Assembly (NCBI GenBank): GCA_023434205.1
Contig: JAEYTB010000224.1
Span: 1-8,129, forward strand
DNA: 8,129 nucleotides
Direction of reading: 5' to 3'
Source of the DNA: Planctomycetota bacterium
Lineage (GTDB): Bacteria > Planctomycetota > Phycisphaerae > Phycisphaerales > UBA1924
The notes below the pieces were generated by a model. That model did not search any database. It was not told the origin of the DNA and worked only from the letters and a program-made list of their open reading frames with translations. This document shows positions 1 through 5,179 of the stretch, piece by piece. Position 1 is the stretch's first letter, and every line of letters starts with the position of its first letter. The translations under genes were made by a program, and so were the position numbers.

Positions 1-582
1 GTCGAAACCGGGCCCGCACCCGTCTCCTTCGCCGGTGTCGAGGGGGCCCGCGCCCGGCGCGTCATCTACGTTCTCGACGCCTCCGGCGCCATGACCAGCA
101 GCCTCAAGTTTGTCAAAGAAGAGCTCATCCGCTCCATCGCGCGCCTCGACCCCAGCCAGTCCTTCCAGATCATCGTCATCCGCGACCCCATCGAGACCTT
201 CGCCGCCGAACCTGTCCCCGCCACCGGACCCTCGCGCCTCCGAGCCGCGTCATGGCTCGAGAACATCGACCCCAGCGGACGATCCGATCCGCTCCCGGGC
301 CTTTCCGCGGCACTCCGCCAACGCCCCGACCTGGTCTTCCTCCTCACGCGCAGCATCCGCCGCTCCGGCACCAACGCCGAGTGGGGCCAGGGCTCCGCGA
401 CCACCCTCGAAACGCTCGACCGCCTCAACCCCGTCGACGTGCGCACCGGCCAGCGCCCCGCCGTCATCAAGGCCATCCAGTTCCTCGATGAAGACCCCAC
501 CGGCCTGCTCCAGGACATCGGCCGCCTCCACGGCGACGGCCCCGACTCCTACCGCGTCCTCCGCGTCAACGAGCTCAAGTAA
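1..582 (+). CDS. VWA-domain protein, 3' part (5' end outside window)
   Basis: The frame is open from the first base, so the N-terminus lies upstream; 193 residues are visible. A von Willebrand factor A fold begins near visible residue 20: a hydrophobic strand (RRVIYVLDASGAM) carries the MIDAS motif DxSGxM with Asp26, Ser28 and Gly29, followed by a helix (KFVKEELIRSIARL) and a second strand (SFQIIVIRD). MIDAS motifs coordinate a divalent metal and bind protein ligands. The C-terminus (FLDEDPTGLLQDIGRLHGDGPDSYRVL) resembles the ending I recall from VWA proteins of planctomycetes, where the missing N-terminal part is often a membrane anchor or a low-complexity linker; that part is inference. The ligand and pathway are unknown. 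It ends 20 bases before tmk on the same strand and may be cotranscribed with it. The ATG at 91 is internal, because it lies after the MIDAS strand, and is not the start. Confidence 0.8.
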   Translation, partial: VETGPAPVSFAGVEGARARRVIYVLDASGAMTSSLKFVKEELIRSIARLDPSQSFQIIVIRDPIETFAAEPVPATGPSRLRAASWLENIDPSGRSDPLPGLSAALRQRPDLVFLLTRSIRRSGTNAEWGQGSATTLETLDRLNPVDVRTGQRPAVIKAIQFLDEDPTGLLQDIGRLHGDGPDSYRVLRVNELK

Positions 583-602
583 ACACGTACACTGCCGGCG
601 CG

Positions 603-1283
603 ATGACGGAGCACCCCTGGATCAACTCTCTCCGCGGCAAGTTCCTCGCCTTCGAGGGCCCCGACGGTTCCGGCAAGAGCACGCAGTACCGCCGCCTGCT
701 CTCCCTCTGCAAGCAGGCCAACATCACCTGCTGCGAGGTGCGCGAGCCCGGCGGCACCCCCATCGGCGAGCGCGTCCGCGACATCCTCCTCGACCACGCC
801 CACCACGACATGACCCTCCGCTGCGAGATGCTCCTCTACATGGCCAGCCGCAGCCAGCTCGTCGAGCAACGCATCCGCCCCGCCCTCAAACGCGGCGAGC
901 TGGTCATCGCCGACCGCTTCGTCTCCTCCACCTTCGCCTACCAGGGCTACGCCGGCGGCGTCCCCGTGAAAGAAATCGCCGCCGCCGCGGACATCGCCCT
1001 CCAGGGCACCGTCCCTGATGTCGTCGTGATCTTCGATGTCGATGAGGTCACCGCCGCCCGCCGCATCAACCCGCTCCTGGGCGCCTCCGCCAACGACCGC
1101 GAGAGCAAGACTCCCGACCGCATCGAGGCCCGCGGCAGCGACTTCCACCGCAAAGTTCGACAGGGCTACCTCGAGATGGCCAGGAACGACCCCAAGCACC
1201 ACCTCGTCATCGACGCCAGCCACGGCCCCGAAGAGGTCTGGACCGAGCTCACCCGCAAGCTGCCGGAGCGGCTCGCCGGATGA
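603..1283 (+). CDS. tmk: thymidylate kinase (dTMP kinase)
   Basis: Phosphorylates dTMP to dTDP with ATP in the cytoplasm, an essential step of dTTP synthesis. The 226-residue product has the family's usual length with a slightly long N-terminus. Visible motifs are the P-loop GPDGSGKST (residues 19-27), the REPGGT dTMP-binding motif (47-52), and the DRFVSSTFAYQG signature (104-115) with the Asp-Arg pair and the AYQG stretch that contacts the thymine. A lid region near 154-177 is rich in Arg and is followed by the typical DFHRKVRQGY helix. The P-loop lacks a basic residue at its variable positions, which fits type II enzymes that supply the catalytic arginine from the lid. The ATG at 603 places the P-loop at the expected distance, but it has no clear Shine-Dalgarno sequence. 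Its stop overlaps the plsY start by 4 bases. Confidence 0.95.
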   Translation: MTEHPWINSLRGKFLAFEGPDGSGKSTQYRRLLSLCKQANITCCEVREPGGTPIGERVRDILLDHAHHDMTLRCEMLLYMASRSQLVEQRIRPALKRGELVIADRFVSSTFAYQGYAGGVPVKEIAAAADIALQGTVPDVVVIFDVDEVTAARRINPLLGASANDRESKTPDRIEARGSDFHRKVRQGYLEMARNDPKHHLVIDASHGPEEVWTELTRKLPERLAG

Positions 1284-1969
1284 ACCCGATTCTCCTGGTG
1301 CTGATCGCCTTCGTCTGCGGCTCGATCCCCTTCGGCCTGCTCATCGGCCTTGCCAAGGGCATCGACATCCGCAAGCACGGCTCGGGCAACATCGGCGCCA
1401 GCAACGTCGGCCGCGTCCTGGGCAAGAGGTTCTTCTTCCTCTGCTTCACCCTCGACTTCCTGAAGGGCTTCCTCCCCACGCTCAGCGCCGGCTTCGTGCT
1501 CAACGCCTTCGGGTCGCTCTCGCAGGACCAGGCCTGGTGGTGGCTGGCCGTCATGGTGGCCTCCGTCCTGGGCCACATCTTCTCCCCGTGGCTGAAGTTC
1601 AAGGGCGGCAAGGGCGTCGCAACCGCCCTGGGCGCGATGCTCGCCGTCTTCCCCTCCCTCACCATCCCCGGCGTGGGCTGCTTCATCGTCTGGCTGCTCG
1701 CGCTGGCCGCGTGGCGCTACATCAGCGTCTCCTCCATGCTCGCGGGGCTCTCGCTGCCCGTGTTTACCGCCGCGTGGCTCTGGGCCACCACGCAGGGCCC
1801 GCTCCGCGACGCTCCGATCTCCCGCGCCGCCTCGTTCTCGGACGGCCTGCCCTTCCTGATCGTGAGCGCGGCCCTCGCCCTGCTCGTGGTCTGGACCCAC
1901 CGCGCCAACATCCGCCGCCTCCGCGCCGGGACCGAGCTGCGGGTGGGCCAGCGGGTCAGCGTCCCGTAA
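1280..1969 (+). CDS. plsY: acyl-phosphate:glycerol-3-phosphate acyltransferase PlsY
   Basis: Integral inner-membrane enzyme that transfers the acyl group from acyl-phosphate to the sn-1 position of glycerol-3-phosphate, giving lysophosphatidic acid (the PlsX/PlsY route). The 229-residue protein shows all three family motifs: SIPFG followed by HGSGNIGASNVGR (residues 15-45), the phosphate-binding HIFSPWLKFKGGKGVAT (99-115), and HRANIRRLRAGTE near the C-terminus (207-219). The usual GATN is GASN here, a conservative change. Hydrophobic spans near 3-25, 50-75, 87-103, 118-147, 152-170 and 190-206 fit a multi-pass protein. The region around 171-189 (TQGPLRDAPISRAASFSDG) is a polar loop, seemingly longer than in compact PlsY proteins. 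The start codon overlaps the tmk stop in an ATGA arrangement, and the nearest purine-rich sequence (GGAG at 1264-1267) is far, which suggests translational coupling. plsX is not in the window. Confidence 0.95.
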   Translation: MNPILLVLIAFVCGSIPFGLLIGLAKGIDIRKHGSGNIGASNVGRVLGKRFFFLCFTLDFLKGFLPTLSAGFVLNAFGSLSQDQAWWWLAVMVASVLGHIFSPWLKFKGGKGVATALGAMLAVFPSLTIPGVGCFIVWLLALAAWRYISVSSMLAGLSLPVFTAAWLWATTQGPLRDAPISRAASFSDGLPFLIVSAALALLVVWTHRANIRRLRAGTELRVGQRVSVP

Positions 1970-1990
1970 CCCAATTCCCCCGCACGCCGG

Positions 1991-2019
1991 TTAACTACCG
2001 CCCAAGGTGCGCCGATAAG
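1991..2019 (+). promoter_or_regulatory. candidate sigma-70-type promoter for the pilus operon
   Basis: TTAACT (1991-1996) and GATAAG (2014-2019) match the -35 and -10 consensus hexamers at four of six positions each and are separated by exactly 17 bases. They are the only A/T-rich hexamers in an otherwise GC-rich 100-base gap between plsY and pilT. Transcription would begin near 2026, giving a leader of about 44 bases before the pilT GTG. No operator was recognised. The call is inference from spacing and context; consensus use in the host lineage is uncertain. Confidence 0.4.
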
Positions 2020-2058
2020 GACCGGGTGTCTCGGCCGCGCGGTGCGTCGGGACCCACC

Positions 2059-2063
2059 GGGAG
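2059..2063 (+). promoter_or_regulatory. ribosome binding site of pilT
   Basis: GGGAG lies six bases before the GTG at 2070. It supports that non-ATG codon as the true start of pilT; the encoded N-terminus (DLIQILKAAYEADASDVHL) also matches where PilT proteins normally begin. Confidence 0.65.
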
Positions 2064-2069
2064 ATCGCC

Positions 2070-3125
2070 GTGGACCTGATCCAAATCCTCAAGGCCGCCT
2101 ACGAGGCCGATGCGTCCGACGTTCACCTCATCAGCGGCCAGCCGCCCATGATCCGCGTCCACCAGGTCATGACCCCGATGGACTTCCCGGTCATCACCCC
2201 CGAGATCGCCCAGGGCTTCGTCACCAAGATGGCCCCGCCCGAGGCCCTCGCGACGTTCGGCAAGAACAAGGACTCGGACTTCTCGTTCCAGGTCGAGGGC
2301 CTCGCCCGCTACCGCGTGAACGCGCACATGCAGCGCGGCACGGTCGGCCTGGCCATGCGAATGATCAAGACCAAGGTCCCGCCCCTGGCCAACCTCAACC
2401 TCCCCGAGGTCATCGCCCGCCTCACCTACCTGCCCCGCGGCCTGGTGCTCGTCACCGGCGACACCGGCTCGGGTAAGTCCACCACGCTGGCCGCCATGAT
2501 CGAGGCGATGAACCAGCGCTACAAGAAGCACATCATCACCCTCGAGGACCCCGTCGAATACGTCTTCGAGAGCAAGCAGTGCGTCATCGAGCAGCGCGAG
2601 CTGGGCGCCGACATGCCCAGCTTCGCCAGCGGCCTCAAGCACGCCCTGCGTCAGGACCCCGACATCATCCTGGTCGGCGAAATGCGCGACCTGGAGACCA
2701 CCGCCCTGGCCATCTCCGCCGCCGAGACGGGCCACCTGGTGCTCTCCACGCTGCACACCGTCAACGCCAGCCAGACGGTCGAGCGTATCGTGGACATGTA
2801 CCCCGCCGGGCAGCAGAACCAGATCCGTTCGATGCTCGCCAACACCCTCCAGGCGGTCGTCAGCCAGACGCTCTTCAGCCGCATCGACCGCCCCGGCATG
2901 GTGCCCGCCGTCGAGACGCTGCTGTGTACCCCCGCCGTGCGAAACCTGATCCGCGAGGCGCGCACCTTCGAAATCCCCAACGTCATCGAGACCAACCGCG
3001 CCATCGGCATGACCAGCCTGGACAGCTCCATCGCCGAGCTGTACTTCAACGGCCTCATCAGCCGCGAGGACGCCATCGCGCAGGCGGCCTTCCCCGACAA
3101 GCTCGAGCGGCAGCTGGCGGCCTGA
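2070..3125 (+). CDS. pilT: type IV pilus retraction ATPase PilT
   Basis: Cytoplasmic hexameric ATPase that powers pilus depolymerisation and retraction (twitching, DNA uptake, surface sensing). The 351-residue product is PilT-sized, much shorter than PilB/GspE. The N-terminal PAS-like domain starts with EADASDVHLISGQPPMIRV (residues 12-30). The ATPase core has a Walker A GDTGSGKST (130-138), an Asp box ITLEDPVEYV with catalytic-type Glu163, a Walker B DIILVGEMRD with Glu204, and a His box TGHLVLSTLHT (220-230). The C-terminal AVRNLIRE (289-296) corresponds to the AIRNLIRE motif that distinguishes PilT from PilB and is required for retraction. No tetracysteine zinc site of the PilB/GspE type is present. 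The Walker A reads GD where PilT usually has GP. Translation starts at GTG. pilC follows after 63 bases. PilU or another PilT paralogue is an alternative, but the immediate linkage to pilC favours PilT. Confidence 0.9.
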   Translation: MDLIQILKAAYEADASDVHLISGQPPMIRVHQVMTPMDFPVITPEIAQGFVTKMAPPEALATFGKNKDSDFSFQVEGLARYRVNAHMQRGTVGLAMRMIKTKVPPLANLNLPEVIARLTYLPRGLVLVTGDTGSGKSTTLAAMIEAMNQRYKKHIITLEDPVEYVFESKQCVIEQRELGADMPSFASGLKHALRQDPDIILVGEMRDLETTALAISAAETGHLVLSTLHTVNASQTVERIVDMYPAGQQNQIRSMLANTLQAVVSQTLFSRIDRPGMVPAVETLLCTPAVRNLIREARTFEIPNVIETNRAIGMTSLDSSIAELYFNGLISREDAIAQAAFPDKLERQLAA

Positions 3126-3138
3126 TCACGGCAACACA

Positions 3139-3162
3139 CCGCGGGGCCGCAGGGCCCCGCGG
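3139..3162 (+). terminator. strong GC hairpin between pilT and pilC
   Basis: A perfect 10-base-pair stem (CCGCGGGGCC at 3139-3148, GGCCCCGCGG at 3153-3162) closes on a four-base loop, GCAG. No run of T follows, so it is not a classical intrinsic terminator. Placed 13 bases after the pilT stop codon and before the pilC ribosome binding site, it could act as a partial terminator, an RNA-processing site or a 3' stabiliser that sets the pilT:pilC ratio. The structure is seen directly; the role is inferred. Confidence 0.5.
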
Positions 3163-3188
3163 GCTCTCACGACGGATAGGACCTCTCC

Positions 3189-4415
3189 ATGGGCAACTAC
3201 CGCTACCAGATCCGGACCAACAGCGGCCAGGTGCAGTCGGGCGTGATCGCCGCGGACAGCGCGGGCACGGCCTCGACCATCCTGCGCAACCAGGGCTCCC
3301 ACGTGCTCTCCCTCTCCGCCGTGGCCGGCGACGTCCGCGCCAGCGGCCTGCTCGCCCGCTTCAAGGAGATGAACCAGGGCAAGCCCAGCCAGAAGCACGT
3401 CCTGGACTTCACCACCCAGCTCGCGGTCATGATCCGCGCCGGCATCAACCTCCGCGCCGCCCTCGACGGCATCGGCGAGCAGACGACCCACCCGGGGTTC
3501 CGCAAGGTCCTCCAGCAGCTCAAGAACGACGTCGAGGCCGGCAAGCAGTTCAGCGAGGCCATCGCCAAGCACCCCAAGCTCTTCAACCCCCTCTACGTCA
3601 ACATGGTCCGGGCCTCGGAAATGTCCGGCTCCTTCAGCAAGATGCTCGACCGCATCGCCCAGTACATCGCGCAGCAGCTCGAGACCAAGAAGATGGTCGT
3701 CGGCGCCGCTATTTACCCTGGCATCATCGGCAGCCTCGCCGTCTGCGTCACCGTCTTCCTGCTGACCTTCGTGCTCCCCAAGTTCGCCGCCGTGTTCGAG
3801 GGCAAGGAGGACATCCTCCCCTGGGCCACCAAGTTCCTCATGGGGCTCTCCCGCTTCATGGTCGAGAACTGGTACCTCATCCTCGGCGGCATCGCCGTGC
3901 TCGCGGGCTGCGTCTACGCCTTCGTCAAGACCGAGGTCGGCTCCTTCTGGGTCGACCGCCTCAAGCTGGGCGTCCCGATCGTCAAGAACATGTTCCGTTC
4001 GCTCTACATCAGCCGCTCGCTCCAGACCATGGGCCAGCTCATCAACGCCGGCGTCCCGATGCTCGACACCCTCGCCATCACCGGCGACATCTCCGGCAAC
4101 GTCATGTTCCGCTCCCTCTGGCGCAAGGTGCACGCCGCCGTCAAGCAGGGCAAGAAGCTCACCTCCATGCTCGGCAACGACGACATCCTGCCCAAGTCCG
4201 TCACCCAGATGATCAGCGCCGGCGAAGAGTCCGGTAAGCTCGGCGAGGTCCTTGACGAGATTTCCGTCTATTACGCCAAGCAGCTCCGCGAGAACATCAA
4301 GGCCGTCACATCCATGATCGAGCCCATCATGATCCTCATGATGGGTACAGTCGTTGGATTCATCGCCATGGCCATCATCCTGCCCATCTTCAAGATGAGT
4401 CAGATCGTGAAGTAA
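3189..4415 (+). CDS. pilC: type IV pilus inner-membrane platform protein PilC (GspF family)
   Basis: Polytopic inner-membrane protein that couples the PilB/PilT motors to the pilus and organises assembly. At 408 residues it is of normal family length. It has two GspF domains, about residues 70-195 and 270-402. Each has the AGIxLxxAL-type helix (AGINLRAALDGI from 84; AGVPMLDTLAIT from 287) and the second motif in two versions (FNPLYVNMVRASEMSGSF from 132; PKSVTQMISAGEESGKL from 335). Likely membrane spans are near 173-197, 227-247 and 376-402. The N-terminal YRYQIRTNSGQVQSGVI segment is the usual short beta domain. ATAGGA (3176-3181) lies seven bases before the ATG and supports this start. It follows pilT after a hairpin and precedes the prepilin by 48 bases. 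GspF of a type II secretion system is the alternative, but PilT next door points to a type IV pilus. Confidence 0.93.
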   Translation: MGNYRYQIRTNSGQVQSGVIAADSAGTASTILRNQGSHVLSLSAVAGDVRASGLLARFKEMNQGKPSQKHVLDFTTQLAVMIRAGINLRAALDGIGEQTTHPGFRKVLQQLKNDVEAGKQFSEAIAKHPKLFNPLYVNMVRASEMSGSFSKMLDRIAQYIAQQLETKKMVVGAAIYPGIIGSLAVCVTVFLLTFVLPKFAAVFEGKEDILPWATKFLMGLSRFMVENWYLILGGIAVLAGCVYAFVKTEVGSFWVDRLKLGVPIVKNMFRSLYISRSLQTMGQLINAGVPMLDTLAITGDISGNVMFRSLWRKVHAAVKQGKKLTSMLGNDDILPKSVTQMISAGEESGKLGEVLDEISVYYAKQLRENIKAVTSMIEPIMILMMGTVVGFIAMAIILPIFKMSQIVK

Positions 4416-4433
4416 CCGATGCTCTCTCAGGGA

Positions 4434-4450
4434 GGCGTGCCCGGCACGCC
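4434..4450 (+). other. perfect hairpin between pilC and the prepilin gene
   Basis: GGCGTGC (4434-4440) and GCACGCC (4444-4450) form a perfect seven-base-pair stem around the loop CCG. It ends one base before the AAGGGAG ribosome binding site at 4452-4458. Without a T-run it is unlikely to terminate transcription. It could modulate initiation at the prepilin gene or protect a processed transcript. It lies inside the longer open frame that begins at 4419 and argues that this extension is non-coding leader. Confidence 0.45.
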
Positions 4451-4451
4451 C

Positions 4452-4458
4452 AAGGGAG
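4452..4458 (+). promoter_or_regulatory. ribosome binding site deciding the prepilin start
   Basis: AAGGGAG ends five bases before the ATG at 4464. The in-frame ATG at 4419 lies only three bases after the pilC stop without such a site, and the GTG at 4437 is only one base from a purine run. The start at 4464 also gives a leader peptide of normal length. Confidence 0.75.
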
Positions 4459-4463
4459 ACGCC

Positions 4464-5132
4464 ATGAGGATGACTCGTCCAACGCGCAAGGGTTCTCGGA
4501 GCGGCTTCACCCTGCTCGAGACCATGATGGCCCTGGTCATCATCGGCGTCGGCGTCCTCGCCTTCGTCGACGCCCAGGCCTCCTTCTCACGCACCAACGC
4601 CTGGTCCAGCCAGGCCGCCACCGGCATGCTCCTGGCCAACGAAGTCCGCGAGATGTCCCGCCGCCTCCCCCGCCACGACCCCGTCACCGGCCTCACCCTC
4701 ATCGGCTCGGGCGCCTCCGCCGTCGTCTCCGGCTGGGGACGCGAGAGCGGTGAGATCACCGCCGCCGACATCGACGACCTCGACGATCTGGACGGCGTCC
4801 GCTTCGGCCTGGGCGGAACCCTCCCCGGCCCCGTCGACGCCTTCGGCGGCATCGTCCCCGAGATCGACCTCGACGGCACCGTCCGCCTCGACGCCAACGG
4901 CGACCCGCTCGCCCTCTCCGGCTGGTCCCAGTCCGTCGCCGTCGAGAAGGTCGATCCGTACAACTACAGCACCATCCGCCCGCCCAACTACGAGCAGCAG
5001 GCCGTCGGCGCGTACCCCTACATCGCCGTGGACAAGTTCCCCGTCCGCGTCACCGTCACCGTCACCTACCAGGGCCTCTCGCAGACCCAGCCCCTGGAGG
5101 TCGCCAAGCTCTCGTGGATCGTCGCCCCCTGA
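4464..5132 (+). CDS. PilV-like type IV prepilin / minor pilin
   Basis: The 222-residue product begins with a basic 14-residue leader (MRMTRPTRKGSRSG). It is followed by FTLLETMMALVIIGVGVLAFVDAQASF, the class III signal peptide cut by prepilin peptidase after Gly14; mature Phe1 and Glu5 are both present. The hydrophobic helix spans about residues 15-38. The following AATGMLLANEVREMSRR region resembles PilV/GspI-type minor pilins. The C-terminal half is predicted to be a beta-rich globular domain, with strands such as FPVRVTVTVTYQG. It carries an acidic insert (DIDDLDDLDG at 102-111; DLDGTVRLDANGD at 135-147) that might bind calcium. No cysteine pair is visible. It would insert in the inner membrane and join the pilus or its priming complex. 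It sits between pilC and the PilX-like gene, the usual surroundings of minor pilins. Whether it is PilV proper, PilE-like or a pseudopilin cannot be settled from sequence alone. Confidence 0.8.
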   Translation: MRMTRPTRKGSRSGFTLLETMMALVIIGVGVLAFVDAQASFSRTNAWSSQAATGMLLANEVREMSRRLPRHDPVTGLTLIGSGASAVVSGWGRESGEITAADIDDLDDLDGVRFGLGGTLPGPVDAFGGIVPEIDLDGTVRLDANGDPLALSGWSQSVAVEKVDPYNYSTIRPPNYEQQAVGAYPYIAVDKFPVRVTVTVTYQGLSQTQPLEVAKLSWIVAP

Positions 5133-5165
5133 CCTGTTCCCCCTCTCACCCCCCGCCCCGCGTGG

Positions 5166-5171
5166 TTGGAG
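5166..5171 (+). promoter_or_regulatory. ribosome binding site deciding the PilX-like start
   Basis: TTGGAG ends eight bases before the ATG at 5180. It supports that start over the in-frame GTG at 5114, which lies within the preceding gene and would add 22 residues of proline-rich, non-membrane sequence before the anchor. The rest of the 47-base gap is a pyrimidine-rich tract without other visible signals. Confidence 0.65.
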
Positions 5172-5179
5172 CCGCACCC

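Noticed and set aside
1981..2011. Possible terminator after plsY (CGCAC ... GTGCG with an inner CGGT/ACCG stem)
   Set aside because: The outer stem is five base pairs around a 21-base interval, there is no T-run, and it overlaps the better promoter candidate.
3126..4133. Long open frame on the - strand opposite pilC (similar ones opposite 5066-6235 and 6836-8059)
   Set aside because: These are compositional shadows of GC-rich codons; their translations are dominated by Gly, Ala, Asp, Glu and Val without motifs, while the + strand genes show clear family signatures.
4419..4463. N-terminal extension of the prepilin from the ATG at 4419
   Set aside because: It lies three bases after the pilC stop without a proper ribosome binding site, contains a perfect hairpin and the real Shine-Dalgarno sequence, and would lengthen the leader peptide to 29 residues.
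5049..5066. Triple direct repeat of GTCACC
   Set aside because: It encodes alternating Val-Thr of a beta-strand in the prepilin with the preferred codons; three units are too few to call a functional repeat.
5114..5179. GTG start at 5114 for the PilX-like protein
   Set aside because: It overlaps the end of the prepilin gene and adds Pro-rich residues unlike a pilin leader; the ATG at 5180 has a well-spaced ribosome binding site.
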